A DNA stretch of 64,000 bases from Actinomycetota bacterium (GCA_030840805.1 JAVEDU010000096.1:1-64000); one strand, 5' to 3'; positions 16,075 through 24,981 are shown, counted from the stretch's first letter. Numbers and translations: made by a program. The notes: generated by a model from the sequence alone, not told the origin.

Positions 16075-17037
16075 TCAGCTCTCCGGCGGGGTGAACTTCT
16101 CGGTCCGCTGCAGGCCCGCGGACCGGCCCTTGCCGGCGATGACGAGCGCCATCTTGCGGCTCGCCTCGTCGATCATCTCGTCGCCGAGCATGGCGGCGCC
16201 GCGCTTGCCGCCCGCCTCGGACGTGTACCAGTCGTACGCGTCGAGGATCAGCTCGGCGTGGTCGTAGTCCTTCTGCGCCGGGCTGAAGACCTCGTTCGCC
16301 GCGTCGAGCTGGCCCGGGTGCAGCACCCACTTGCCGTCGAACCCGAGCGCCGCGGAGCGACCGGCCACGCGACGGAAGCCGTCGACGTCCTTGATCTGCA
16401 GGTACGGACCGTCGATGGCCTGCAGGTCGTGCTTGCGCGCGGCCATCAGGATGCTCATCAGGATGTGGTGGTACGCGTCGCCGACGTCGTAGCCGGGCGG
16501 CTGCTCGCCCACGACCAGCGACTTCATGTTGATGCTGGCCATGAAGTCGGCCGGCCCGAAGATGAGCGTCTGCACGCGCCGGCTGGCCTCGGCGATCTCG
16601 TCGATCGCGAGCAGGCCCCGGGCGTTCTCGATCTGCGCCTCGATGCCGATCCGGCCGACCTCGAAGCCCATCGTCTTCTCGATCTGGGTGAGCGTTATGT
16701 CCAGCCACTGGACCTGGGCGCCGCTCTGGACCTTCGGCAGCATGATGCAGTCGAGGTTGTCGCCCGCGCCCTCGACGACCTCGACGACGTCGCGGTACGT
16801 CCAGTGGGTGGTCAGGTCGTTGACCCGGACGACCCGGATCTTGTCGCCCCAGCCGCCCTCGTTCAGCGCGGCGACGATGTTCTTGCGCGCACCGGGCTTG
16901 GCGAGCGGGGCGCAGGCGTCCTCCAGGTCCAGGAACACCTGGTCGGCCGCCAAACCCTTCGCCTTGTCGATCATCTTGGTGGAACTGCCGGGCACGGCCA
17001 GGCAGGAACGGCGTGGACGCAGGACGCTCTCGGTCAT
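16075..17037 (-). CDS. HpcH/HpaI CoA-ester lyase, probable methylmalyl-CoA lyase
   Basis: This 320-residue member of the citrate lyase beta/malyl-CoA lyase family shows RSCLAVPGSSTKM, the metal and substrate region FLDLEDACAP, MLPKVQSG, AQIENARGLL, IFGPADFMASI and GKWVLHPGQ. The likely role is cleavage of methylmalyl-CoA to glyoxylate and propionyl-CoA, or of malyl-CoA. Together with the MaoC and dehydrogenase genes in this window it would complete the lower ethylmalonyl-CoA pathway. The ATG start at 17037 has an AGAGG site. A TAGGCT box lies near 17079-17084 on the minus strand. Confidence 0.88.
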   Translation of the reverse strand: MTESVLRPRRSCLAVPGSSTKMIDKAKGLAADQVFLDLEDACAPLAKPGARKNIVAALNEGGWGDKIRVVRVNDLTTHWTYRDVVEVVEGAGDNLDCIMLPKVQSGAQVQWLDITLTQIEKTMGFEVGRIGIEAQIENARGLLAIDEIAEASRRVQTLIFGPADFMASINMKSLVVGEQPPGYDVGDAYHHILMSILMAARKHDLQAIDGPYLQIKDVDGFRRVAGRSAALGFDGKWVLHPGQLDAANEVFSPAQKDYDHAELILDAYDWYTSEAGGKRGAAMLGDEMIDEASRKMALVIAGKGRSAGLQRTEKFTPPES

Positions 17038-17157
17038 CTCGACCTCTCCGGAGTTCGGGCACCAGTTGCCCCGAGCCTAACGATCGCTCAGGTCGCTCCG
17101 CGGAAATGTGTGCGCCATGTCACCGAGCCGCGACGGGATGCGGTACGAACCAGTTCC

Positions 17158-18006
17158 ATGAACCCTCATACCCCTGTCGTCGTGGTGACCGGCGCGGGCT
17201 CCGGGATCGGCGCCGCCGCGGCCACCGAGCTCGCCCGCCGCGGCCTCGAGGTCGTCGTCGTCGGCCGGAGCCGCACCAAGCTCGACCGCACGGTGACCGC
17301 CGTCGCCGCGGCGAGCGGACGGGAGCCGGCCTCGTTCACCGCCGACTACACGCGGTTCGCCGACGTGCGGCGGCTCGGGGCCGAGCTGCGCGCGGCGTTC
17401 CCGCGGATCGACGTGCTGGCCAACAACGCCGGCGCCGTCGCGGGTCGCCGGAAGATCACCGTGGACGGACACGAGCTGACCATGCAGGTGAACCACCTCG
17501 CGCCGTACCTGCTGACCCACGAGCTGCTCGGCTCGCTCCGCGCGGCCGGCCGGGCCCGGGTCATCGGCACGGCGTCGATCGCGGAGGTCTGGGGCTGGCC
17601 GGACCCCGACGACCTCGACGGCGCCCGCGCCCGGTTCCACAGCCGGTGGGTCGCGTACGGCTCGGCGAAGAAGGCCGACATCCTCTTCGGCCGGGAGGCG
17701 TCGCGCCGGCTCCAGGGCACCGGCGTGGTGGCGACGTCGTTCCACCCCGGCGTCGTGCGGAGCGGCTTCGGGACGAGGAGCCTCTGGTTCTCGCTGGGGA
17801 GGCTGTTCTACGCGAGCCCGGAAAGCGGCGCCGACACCCTGGTGCACCTGGCGACGCACGACGACGGCGTCGAGTTCCCCGGCGGGTTCTTCGCCGACCG
17901 CCGGCTGCGCTGGTCGACGCCCGCCGCACGGGACCCGCAGCTGGCCAGCCGGCTGTGGGACGCGAGCGCGGCGGCCGTCGGGGTCTCACCCGACTGGCTC
18001 GGCTGA
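17158..18006 (+). CDS. SDR family oxidoreductase
   Basis: This 282-residue SDR of the retinol-dehydrogenase-like subgroup has TGAGSGIG near residue 11, NNAGAV, the long-chain block VNHLAPYLLTHELL, and catalytic YGSAKKAD (Tyr-x3-Lys). The substrate is unknown. ATG at 17158 was chosen because it precedes VVVVTGAGSG by seven codons. The 3' end overlaps the convergent EamA transporter gene by 21 bases. Confidence 0.85.
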   Translation: MNPHTPVVVVTGAGSGIGAAAATELARRGLEVVVVGRSRTKLDRTVTAVAAASGREPASFTADYTRFADVRRLGAELRAAFPRIDVLANNAGAVAGRRKITVDGHELTMQVNHLAPYLLTHELLGSLRAAGRARVIGTASIAEVWGWPDPDDLDGARARFHSRWVAYGSAKKADILFGREASRRLQGTGVVATSFHPGVVRSGFGTRSLWFSLGRLFYASPESGADTLVHLATHDDGVEFPGGFFADRRLRWSTPAARDPQLASRLWDASAAAVGVSPDWLG

Positions 18007-18873
18007 ACGGCGCCGCATCCCGAGGACCACGACCGCGAGACCGGCGAGCAGCAGGGTGATACCCGGCCACGCCAGCGCGGGCGGTACCTGGTCGAGGAAC
18101 ACCCACGCGAGCACGGCGGCCCCGGGCACCTCGAACAGGATCACCAGGCTCACGACGGTCGCCGGGACGCGGTCCAGGACCTGGTTGAACAGCGAGTGCC
18201 CGAGGAACTGCGGTCCCACCGTGATCGCCAGCAGCCCGAGCCACGAGCCGGTGTCGTACCCGCCGAGCGGCGTGTCCGTGGCCAGGCACAGGACGAGCAG
18301 CAGCGCCGCGCAGACCGCGTAACAGAGCGCCGTGTACACCGTGGTGCTCGCGGTCCGGCGTACGCGCTCACCGACGAGGACGTACCCGGCGGCGAGCGCT
18401 CCCCCGGCCAGCGCCAGCGCGTCGCCGGCGAGCGCCCGCGGCGACACCGACAGGTCCACTCCGGTGAGGAGCACCACCCCGGCGAGCGACACCGCGATCC
18501 CGGCCCAGGTGGCACGCGGGGCCCGGGTGAGGATCGCCGTCCACACCGGCGTGGTGCAGACCAGCGCGGTCGAGGTGGCGACGCTGGTCAGGTGCAGGCT
18601 CGGCACCCAGGTGGCGAAATGTGCCGCCAGCAGCACGCCGGCGAGCACACACCAGCCGACGGTCCGCCGGTCGAGCGCCCGCAGCTCGGCCCGCCGCCGG
18701 ACCGCGGTGAACGGCAGGAGCACCGCGGCCGCGAGGGCGTTCCGCCAGAACGCCACCGCGAACGGTGCCACCGCGGACGCCGCGATGAGCGGCCCGGAGC
18801 TGGACACGGCGAGCACCGCGACCCCGAGCAGGGCGATCGTGGCGGTGCCGACGGTGCGCGGGCGTGGGGACAC
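17986..18873 (-). CDS. EamA/DMT family transporter
   Basis: This 295-residue protein has about ten membrane helices arranged as two EamA repeats. Characteristic stretches are FAVAFWRNALAA, VATSTALVCTTPVWTAIL in repeat one and PATVVSLVILFEVPGAAVLAWVFL in repeat two. It is a predicted exporter of metabolites; the substrate cannot be inferred. GTG at 18873 was chosen because a GGGAGAGG site lies nine bases before it; an ATG three codons upstream directly abuts that site. It overlaps the SDR gene tail by 21 bases. Confidence 0.88.
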   Translation of the reverse strand: MSPRPRTVGTATIALLGVAVLAVSSSGPLIAASAVAPFAVAFWRNALAAAVLLPFTAVRRRAELRALDRRTVGWCVLAGVLLAAHFATWVPSLHLTSVATSTALVCTTPVWTAILTRAPRATWAGIAVSLAGVVLLTGVDLSVSPRALAGDALALAGGALAAGYVLVGERVRRTASTTVYTALCYAVCAALLLVLCLATDTPLGGYDTGSWLGLLAITVGPQFLGHSLFNQVLDRVPATVVSLVILFEVPGAAVLAWVFLDQVPPALAWPGITLLLAGLAVVVLGMRRRSAEPVG

Positions 18874-18924
18874 GGCCCGCATCCTCTCCCGGCGGTCCGC
18901 GCCCGGGCGGTGTCCCCCACCGCG

Positions 18925-18985
18925 ATGATCATGGGGCTTGCCACCGACACGCCGGCGTGTCGTGAGGCAAAGCCCATGATCAACG
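18925..18985. repeat. Family A palindromic repeat
   Basis: Arms ATGATCATGGGGCTTGCC and GGCAAAGCCCATGATCAAC surround the core GACACGCCGGCGTGTC. This copy lies between two divergently oriented genes, so it is not simply a terminator. Confidence 0.85.
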
Positions 18986-19029
18986 CGGGGTTGCGGCGGC
19001 GCCCGGTGTGCTCCGGGGGCCGGGACCGC

Positions 19030-19035
19030 TACGGT
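19030..19035 (+). promoter_or_regulatory. TACGGT -10 box, leaderless start
   Basis: TACGGT ends six bases before the GTG at 19042 with no ribosome site between, as expected for a leaderless transcript. Confidence 0.55.
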
Positions 19036-19041
19036 CGCACG

Positions 19042-19554
19042 GTGGACGTACAGATGCACCCGCTCGTCGCCGAGGCGATGAAGAAGGCACCCCTGGTCTG
19101 GGTCGAGCCCGACGGCCACGGCTCGACCCCGGCCTGGTGCGTGTGGCACGAGGGCTCCGCGTACGTGGTGTCCGGCCCGGGCGAGCAGCCGGTGCCGGGG
19201 CTCGCCGGCGCGGCGCGCTGCCAGGTGGTGGTCCGCTCCGGCGACACCCTGGCGCGGATCCTCCGCTGGACCGCCGCGGTCACGACGGTCGAACCCGGTA
19301 CGCCGGAGTGGGACGCGATCGTCCCCACGCTCCTGCCGAAGCGGCTGAACCTCGCCGACGCCGAGAATGCCCCGGCACGCTGGGCCGCCGAGTGCCGGGT
19401 CAGCCGGCTGACCCCCGACGGCCCGCCCGACGAGGTGGGCGACACGCTGCCGACCGCGAGCGGGGCGGCGGCGCCCCCGGCCACCCCGGCGGCGACCCGG
19501 GTGACGGTGCCGTACACGATCGGCCGGCCGCGGGGCCGGCGCCGCCAGCACTGA
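19042..19554 (+). CDS. Conserved actinobacterial hypothetical protein
   Basis: This 170-residue protein matches a conserved actinobacterial family as I recall from Streptomyces. It has HPLVAEAMKKAPLVWV at the N-terminus, WCVWHEGSAYVVSGPGEQPVPGL, and EPGTPEWDAIVPTLLPKRLN. The beta-rich pattern suggests a flavin-reductase or pyridoxamine-oxidase-like fold, but no cofactor motif is visible and no function is known. The C-terminus is basic and rich in Ala/Pro. GTG at 19042 directly follows a -10-like box. The gene is bracketed by two copies of the family A palindrome. Confidence 0.75.
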   Translation: MDVQMHPLVAEAMKKAPLVWVEPDGHGSTPAWCVWHEGSAYVVSGPGEQPVPGLAGAARCQVVVRSGDTLARILRWTAAVTTVEPGTPEWDAIVPTLLPKRLNLADAENAPARWAAECRVSRLTPDGPPDEVGDTLPTASGAAAPPATPAATRVTVPYTIGRPRGRRRQH

Positions 19555-19564
19555 CCCACCTCAC

Positions 19565-19624
19565 GTTGATCATGGGGTTTCGGCACGACACGCCGGCAGG
19601 TCTGCCGACAACCCCACGATCAAC
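19565..19624. repeat. Family A palindromic repeat, diverged core
   Basis: Outer arms GTTGATCATGGGGTTTC and ACCCCACGATCAAC are kept, but the core right half has changed to CGGCAGGTCTGCCG. It lies between convergent genes and supplies the TGA stop codon of the PhzF gene (19620-19622). Confidence 0.85.
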
Positions 19625-20492
19625 GCGGGACCCGGATCTCCCCCGACCCGACCGGGACCACCTGCCCCGCCACGGTGGCCCGCGCCGCCCGGCCACCCTC
19701 CGCGCGCACCGTGCACCGCAGCTCGCTCGGCCGGCCGATCTCCGCGCCCTGCCGCACCGTGTAGGCGCTCTCGCCGTCGCCCGGCACGAGCCCCGACGCG
19801 ACCAGCCACACCCCGTACCCCAGCGCCGCGGAACCGGTCGCCGGATCCTCCGGCACCCCGACGTCGCCACAGAACACCCGCGCGTGCACCGAGTGCGTCT
19901 CGGCGTCCCAGGCGTCGATGCTGACGCCGGTGGCGGCGCCGAGGCGGCGCAGGGCGTCGTGGTTCGGCACCGCGCGGGCGACCGCCTCGGGCCGGACCCC
20001 CACGAACGCGAACGAGATCCCGCACCCGGCGAGCCGCGGCGGCGGACCGGCGAGGTCCTCGGCGGCGAGCCCGACCGCGGCCAGCAGCGGCGCCGGGTCG
20101 ATCGGCTCCCCGACCTCCGGTGTGCCGCCGGTCAGCGTGACGAAATCGTCGTCGCCCGCCCCGACCAGCACGGGCAGCAGGCCCGCGCCGCACTCCTGGA
20201 CGACCCGGCCGCGACCGATCCGGCCGAGCCGGGCGAGCGTGTGCGCGGTGCCCACGCTGGGGTGCCCGGCGAACGGCAGCTCGGTCTCCGGCGTGAAGAT
20301 CCGCACCCGGTAGTCCGCACCGGGCGACGGCGGCAGCACGAACGTGGTCTCCGACAGGTTGAACTCCCGCGCCAGCGCCTGCAACTGCCCGGTGCCGAGC
20401 GCATCGGCGCCGAACACGACGGCGAGCGGGTTCCCGGCGAACGGGGCGGCGGTGAAGACGTCGACGATCTCGTACCGGAGGGTGGTGGTCAC
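19620..20492 (-). CDS. PhzF family isomerase/epimerase
   Basis: This 290-residue PhzF-like protein has the N-terminal [17 protein letters not shown], the catalytic glutamate in [29 protein letters not shown], and a second-domain [19 protein letters not shown]. Members catalyse isomerisations by a proton shuttle; only some make phenazines, and no other phenazine genes are present, so the substrate is unknown. The GTG start at 20492 follows a TAGGCT box by six bases. The last codons and the stop lie in a family A palindrome. Confidence 0.92.
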   Translation of the reverse strand: MTTTLRYEIVDVFTAAPFAGNPLAVVFGADALGTGQLQALAREFNLSETTFVLPPSPGADYRVRIFTPETELPFAGHPSVGTAHTLARLGRIGRGRVVQECGAGLLPVLVGAGDDDFVTLTGGTPEVGEPIDPAPLLAAVGLAAEDLAGPPPRLAGCGISFAFVGVRPEAVARAVPNHDALRRLGAATGVSIDAWDAETHSVHARVFCGDVGVPEDPATGSAALGYGVWLVASGLVPGDGESAYTVRQGAEIGRPSELRCTVRAEGGRAARATVAGQVVPVGSGEIRVPR

Positions 20493-20498
20493 GGCCGC

Positions 20499-20504
20499 AG
20501 CCTA
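20499..20504 (-). promoter_or_regulatory. TAGGCT -10 box for phzF-like gene
   Basis: Reading on the minus strand, TAGGCT is followed by six bases and the GTG start at 20492. No ribosome site fits between, so a leaderless transcript is likely. Confidence 0.55.
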
Positions 20505-20535
20505 GTGACGCGACGCGATCATTTCTGGGTACCTA

Positions 20536-20541
20536 TACCCT
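20536..20541 (+). promoter_or_regulatory. TACCCT -10 box for MgtE-N/CBS gene
   Basis: TACCCT lies eight bases before the GTG at 20550. With the opposing box at 20499-20504 it makes a compact divergent promoter pair. Confidence 0.5.
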
Positions 20542-20549
20542 GACCTCCC

Positions 20550-21815
20550 GTGACGACGGCGACGCGAATCTATCTGGCCCGGCTGGCCGGGATCGCCGTC
20601 TTCGACCCCAACGGCGACCAGGTCGGGCGGGTACGGGACGTGGTGGTCCGGTTCCGGCCGGGAACGGTGCCGCCCCGGGTGACCGGCCTCGTCATGGAGA
20701 TCCAGCAGCGGCGCCGCATCTTCGTCCCGATCGGCCGGGTGATGGCCGCCGATGTCGACGCCGTCGTGCTGAACACCGGCACGCTGAGCCTGCGCCGCTT
20801 CGAGCAGCGCCCCGGCGAGACGCTGGTCCTCGGCGAGCTGCTGGACCGGCAGGTGCGGGTCACCGACTCCGGGCTGCCCGCCATGGTCGTCGACCTCGCG
20901 ATGGAGCAGGCCCGGAACCGGGACTGGCTCGTCACCCGCGTCGCCGTCCGCGAGGTGCCGCCCGGGTTCCTCGGCCGGCGCCGGGGCCACCTGCGCCAGC
21001 TGGAGTGGGACGAGATCACCGGGCTGGCCGGCAGCGAGGCGGCGCAGGGCGCGGCGACGCTGCTGAGCGTGTACGAGGACATGCGGCCCGCCGACCTGGC
21101 GCACGCGTTGAAGGACCTCCCGGACAAGCGCCGGATCGAGGTCGCCGCGGCCCTGGACGACGAGCGCCTCGCCGACGTGATGGAGGAGCTGCCCGAGACC
21201 GACCAGGTCCGGATCCTCGGGACGCTGGCGGTGGAGCGCGCCGCGGACGTGCTGGAGGCGATGAACCCGGACGACGCCGCGGACCTGCTGGCCGAGCTTC
21301 CCGTCGGCGAGCAGGAACGCCTCCTCGAGCTGATGGAGCCCGAGGAGGCGGCCCCGGTCCGGCAGCTGCTCGTCTACACCGAGGGCACCGCCGGTTCGAT
21401 GATGACCTCGGAGCCCGTGGTGCTCCCCCCGGACGCGACCGTCGCCGAGGCGCTGGCCCGGATCCGCTCCCCCGAGCTGCCGCCCGCCCTGGCCGCGCAG
21501 GTGTACGTGTGCCGGCCACCGATGGCGACACCGACCGGCCGGTACCTCGGCACCGTCCACTTCCAGCGGCTGCTGCGCGAGCCGCCCGGTGACCTGATCG
21601 GCGGGGTCGTCGACGGGGCCATCACCCCGTTGACGCCGGAGGTCCCGCTGACCCAGGTCACGCGGCAGATGGCGACGTACAACCTGGTCGCGATGCCGGT
21701 GGTGGACTCCGCCGACCGGCTCGTCGGCGCGGTCACGGTGGACGACGTCCTCGACCACCTGCTCCCCGAGGACTGGCGCGACCGGGAGTACGGGGACGTG
21801 AACGGTCATGGCTGA
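20550..21815 (+). CDS. MgtE intracellular N-domain / CBS-domain protein
   Basis: This 421-residue soluble protein has an N-terminal PRC-barrel-like region (residues 1-150: GIAVFDPNGDQVGRVRDVVVRF), then MgtE-N helical repeats (MRPADLAHALKDLPDKRRIEVAAAL and similar), then two CBS domains (TEGTAGSMMTSEPVVLPPDATVAEAL; PVVDSADRLVGAVTVDDVLDHLLPED). No transport helices follow, so it is the magnesium-sensing part of MgtE without the channel. The next gene, DUF1003, overlaps its end by eight bases. The same pair is conserved near mrp in other actinobacteria, pointing to a shared membrane-associated role. Confidence 0.9.
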   Translation: MTTATRIYLARLAGIAVFDPNGDQVGRVRDVVVRFRPGTVPPRVTGLVMEIQQRRRIFVPIGRVMAADVDAVVLNTGTLSLRRFEQRPGETLVLGELLDRQVRVTDSGLPAMVVDLAMEQARNRDWLVTRVAVREVPPGFLGRRRGHLRQLEWDEITGLAGSEAAQGAATLLSVYEDMRPADLAHALKDLPDKRRIEVAAALDDERLADVMEELPETDQVRILGTLAVERAADVLEAMNPDDAADLLAELPVGEQERLLELMEPEEAAPVRQLLVYTEGTAGSMMTSEPVVLPPDATVAEALARIRSPELPPALAAQVYVCRPPMATPTGRYLGTVHFQRLLREPPGDLIGGVVDGAITPLTPEVPLTQVTRQMATYNLVAMPVVDSADRLVGAVTVDDVLDHLLPEDWRDREYGDVNGHG

Positions 21816-22395
21816 GCGCTCCCCCACCCGTCGGCTGGACACCCCGCGCCAGGACCGGCGGTGGCAGGTCCCGAGGTGGGACCCCGACACGTTCGGCCGG
21901 TTCTCCGAGCGGATCGCCCGGTTCTCCGGTACGGCCCGGTTCCTCCTCTACATGACGACGCTCATCGTCGTCTGGCTGCTGTGGAACACGCTGGCGCCCA
22001 AGGAGTGGCGGTTCGACCCGTACACGTTCACGTTCCTGACCCTGCTGCTGAGCCTGCAGGCCTCCTACGCGGCGCCGCTCATCCTGCTGGCCCAGAACCG
22101 CCAGGCCGACCGGGACCGCGTCCAGCTGGAGGAGGACCGGCAGCGGACCACCGCCGCGAAGGCCGACACCGAGTACCTCGCCCGGGAGATCGCCGCGCTG
22201 CGGATCGCGCTCGGCGAGGTCGCCACCCGCGACTTCGTCCGGTCCGAGCTGCGGCAGCTGTTCGACGAGGACCGCCGGCACGACGGCGACCGCGCCGCCG
22301 CCGAGTCGAGCCGCGACCGCGACCGCCGCCGGGACCGGCGCAACGAGGACAGAAGGGACGAGCCGTCCGTGCGCGGGCGTCCGCACGACGACTGA
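21808..22395 (+). CDS. DUF1003 membrane protein
   Basis: This 195-residue protein has two close membrane helices (FLLYMTTLIVVWLLWN and FLTLLLSLQASYAAPLILLAQNRQ) that form the DUF1003 core. A highly charged, coiled C-terminal tail rich in Arg, Asp and Glu follows from about residue 100. The function is unknown. The ATG start overlaps the preceding CBS-protein gene by eight bases, so the two are an operon. Confidence 0.9.
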   Translation: MAERSPTRRLDTPRQDRRWQVPRWDPDTFGRFSERIARFSGTARFLLYMTTLIVVWLLWNTLAPKEWRFDPYTFTFLTLLLSLQASYAAPLILLAQNRQADRDRVQLEEDRQRTTAAKADTEYLAREIAALRIALGEVATRDFVRSELRQLFDEDRRHDGDRAAAESSRDRDRRRDRRNEDRRDEPSVRGRPHDD

Positions 22396-22423
22396 GAAGT
22401 TTCCGGCGGAAACACCCGGTCGG

Positions 22424-22452
22424 CTCAACAGGTGGCCCGATCCTGCCGATGG
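22424..22452 (+). promoter_or_regulatory. Flagellar/WhiG-type (sigma-28-like) promoter candidate for pilB
   Basis: CTCA at 22424-22427 is followed after 17 bases by GCCGATGG at 22445-22452. This resembles the GCCGATA-type -10 of FliA/WhiG promoters. The GTG start at 22460 lies seven bases after the box. The same layout precedes the chemoreceptor gene at 40896-40922. Confidence 0.5.
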
Positions 22453-22459
22453 TGCTCAG

Positions 22460-24403
22460 GTGACGAGCTCCCGGGGTCAGACCACCATCCGTCGCCGCAT
22501 CGGCGACGTGCTCATCGAGCACGGCGTCATCACCGCCGAGCATCTGGCTCAGACCCTGCTGGTCCAGGCGGATGTCGCACCCGGCCAGCGCCGGAAGCGG
22601 CTCGGGACGCTGCTGGTCGAGCTGGGGTTCGCCACCGAACGCGACATCGCGACCGCCCTCGCCAGCGCGCTCGGCCTCGAGGTCATCGACCTCTCCGAGT
22701 ACATGATCCCCGCCGAGATCGCCCGCGTGCTCCCCCGCACGGTGGCGGAACGGCACGAGGTGATGGTGCTCGCCCGGCAGGGCCACAGCGCGATCGTGGC
22801 GACCTCCGACCCGACGAACATCATCGCGATCGACGACGTGAAGCTGTACACCGGCGCGTCGGACGTCGAGCTGGTGGTCGCGGTCGGGCAGCAGCTCCGG
22901 GAGGCGCTCGCCCGGGCCTGGAGCCTCGCCAGCGACTCGTCCGAGGTCGGCGCGCTCGCCAGCACGCTGGACACCGCGTCGGCCGAGGACGTCCCGGCGG
23001 ACGCCGGCGTGGACGACGCCCCGATCGTCAAGCTGGTCAACGCCGTGCTCTCCGACGCCGCCCGGGCCGGGGTCTCCGACGTCCACATCGAGCCGCAGCG
23101 CAACGAGCTGCGGATCCGGTACCGCGTCGACGGCCTGCTCCGCGACGTGATGACCGTCCCCAAGGGCGCCACGGCGGCCGTGACCAGCCGCATCAAGATC
23201 ATCTCGGGGCTGGACATCGCCGAGCGCCGCCGCCCGCAGGACGGCCGGACCCGGCTGGCGGTCGACGGCATGGCCATCGACGTCCGCGTGTCCACACTGC
23301 CGACCATGCACGGCGAGAAGGTGGTCATGCGGCTGCTCGCCAAGGCCACCGACATCCCTGACCTGCAGGCGAGCGGCTTCGACGAGACCCAGCTCGGGAT
23401 GCTGCGCACCGCGCTCGAGTCGCCGCAGGGGCTCATCGTGATCTGCGGGCCCACCGGGTCCGGCAAGACCTCCACGCTGTACGCCGGGATCAACGAGGTC
23501 TCCAACCCCGAGCGGAACGTGGTGACCCTGGAGGACCCGGTCGAGATCCAGCTCCCCGGGATCAACCAGGTCCAGGTGAACGTGAAGGCGGGCATGACGT
23601 TCGCGGCCGGGCTGCGGTCGGTGCTGCGGCAGGACCCGGACGTCGTCCTCGTCGGTGAGGTCCGGGACGCCGAGACGGCGGGGCTGGCGCTGGAGGCCTC
23701 CCTGACCGGCCACCTGGTGCTGACCACGCTCCACACCAACGGCGCCGTCGAGGCGATCACCCGGCTGGTGGAGATGGGCATCGACCCGTTCCTCGTCGCG
23801 TCGTCGCTCACGCTCGTCGCGGCGCAGCGGCTCGTGCGCCGCCCGTGCAACGCGTGCGCGGCGCCGTACCTGCCGTCCCCCGACGTGCTGTTCAAGCTCG
23901 GCGTCGTCGCCGAGGACCTCGTCGACGCGAACCCCCTGATGGGCGTCGGCTGCCCGGAGTGCTCGGGCTCGGGCTACAAGGGGCGTACCGGCGTGTTCGA
24001 GATCCTCACCGTGAACGCCGACATGCGCCGCGTGCTCCTGGACGGCGGCGGCGAGATCGCGATCTCCCAGGCGGCGAAGGAGGGCGGGCTGCGCACCCTG
24101 CGCGCCGACGGCATCACCCGGGCGATGCGCGGGCTCACCACGTTCGAGGAGATCCTGCGCGTCACCCACGCCGACAGCGAGTCGATGCTCCGCTGCGGGA
24201 ACTGCGAGCGCCGGGTGGCCGCCGACATGGTGGCGTGCCCGTGGTGCGCGCACGACCTCGACACCGGGACGTGCCACGGCTGCCACAAGGCGCTCCGGCC
24301 CGAGTGGCACATCTGCCCGTACTGCCGCGAGACGACGCCGGCCGGGGACCGGGCGACGGTCACCGGGGAGTACGTGCCGCGGCGCGCCCACCGGGGCGAC
24401 TGA
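22460..24403 (+). CDS. pilB: GspE/PilB-type secretion ATPase with C-terminal zinc ribbons
   Basis: This 647-residue type II secretion / type IV pilus assembly ATPase has an N-terminal GspE-N domain (residues 10-130: LGTLLVELGFATERDIATALA), then the ATPase core. The core shows DVHIEPQRNELRIRYRVDG, Walker A GPTGSGKTST, the Asp box, VGEVRDAETAGLALEASLTGHLV, and the CNAC...CPEC zinc site. After the normal end (about residue 570) comes an extra tail with four CxxC pairs (CGNC, CPWC, CHGC, CPYC), a double zinc ribbon. No pilC, pilT, pilD or pilin gene is nearby, so it is an orphan inserted between DUF1003 and mrp. Confidence 0.9.
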   Translation: MTSSRGQTTIRRRIGDVLIEHGVITAEHLAQTLLVQADVAPGQRRKRLGTLLVELGFATERDIATALASALGLEVIDLSEYMIPAEIARVLPRTVAERHEVMVLARQGHSAIVATSDPTNIIAIDDVKLYTGASDVELVVAVGQQLREALARAWSLASDSSEVGALASTLDTASAEDVPADAGVDDAPIVKLVNAVLSDAARAGVSDVHIEPQRNELRIRYRVDGLLRDVMTVPKGATAAVTSRIKIISGLDIAERRRPQDGRTRLAVDGMAIDVRVSTLPTMHGEKVVMRLLAKATDIPDLQASGFDETQLGMLRTALESPQGLIVICGPTGSGKTSTLYAGINEVSNPERNVVTLEDPVEIQLPGINQVQVNVKAGMTFAAGLRSVLRQDPDVVLVGEVRDAETAGLALEASLTGHLVLTTLHTNGAVEAITRLVEMGIDPFLVASSLTLVAAQRLVRRPCNACAAPYLPSPDVLFKLGVVAEDLVDANPLMGVGCPECSGSGYKGRTGVFEILTVNADMRRVLLDGGGEIAISQAAKEGGLRTLRADGITRAMRGLTTFEEILRVTHADSESMLRCGNCERRVAADMVACPWCAHDLDTGTCHGCHKALRPEWHICPYCRETTPAGDRATVTGEYVPRRAHRGD

Positions 24404-24416
24404 CCCGGGCGGGGTC

Positions 24417-24911
24417 TCAGCCCGCGGCGGCGGACGACGCGATGCCCTCCGGGGCGCCGGCGGCGATCTTCTCCATGGCGGCGCCCAGCGCGGCCAGCTC
24501 GGCTGGTTCGAGCAGGCTCGTCATGTGTTCCGCGATGCCGCGCAGGTGGATCGGCGACGCGGCCCGGAGGGCGTCGAAGCCCTCGTTGGTGATCTCGGCG
24601 TACGTCCCGCGCAGGTCGTCCTCGCACGGCGTCCGCCGGAGGAGCCCCGCGCGGACCATCCGGTCGACCAGCCGCGTCACCCCGGAACGGGACAGCAGCA
24701 CGCGGTCGGCGAGCTCGGTCATCCGGAGCCGCTTCGCCGGGGTCTCGACCAGTTGGACGAGGACGTCGTACCAGGCGAGCGGCAGCTGCTTCGCGGCCAC
24801 CAGCTCGGCTTCGAGGGTCCGGACGACCGTCGCGTGCGCACGGAGGAAGGACCGCCACACCGCCAGTTCGGCATCGGTGGGCGCCCCGGCTCCGTTGTCC
24901 CGGCCGACCAT
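24417..24911 (-). CDS. MarR family transcriptional regulator
   Basis: This 164-residue winged-helix regulator has LPLAWYDVLVQLVETPAKRLRMTELADRVLLSRSGVTRLVDRMVRAGLL, which gives the MarR helix-turn-helix and recognition helix. The wing is CEDDLRGTYAEITNEG. It probably acts as a dimeric repressor responding to a small molecule. It is transcribed toward pilB and divergent from mrp, with 83 bases between the starts. Its target may be itself or mrp; neither is shown. Like pilB it interrupts the usual DUF1003-mrp neighbourhood. Confidence 0.9.
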   Translation of the reverse strand: MVGRDNGAGAPTDAELAVWRSFLRAHATVVRTLEAELVAAKQLPLAWYDVLVQLVETPAKRLRMTELADRVLLSRSGVTRLVDRMVRAGLLRRTPCEDDLRGTYAEITNEGFDALRAASPIHLRGIAEHMTSLLEPAELAALGAAMEKIAAGAPEGIASSAAAG

Positions 24912-24981
24912 TCCGGCGAATATACGCCTTCCGGCCGTCTACCGACGGGTAGCCGAATCGAGTTCGCCGAGCGGCCCGGCA

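Noticed and set aside
22396-22459. Possible c-di-GMP riboswitch before pilB
   Set aside because: The leader is too short and lacks the conserved GEMM bases; a sigma-28-like promoter fits better.
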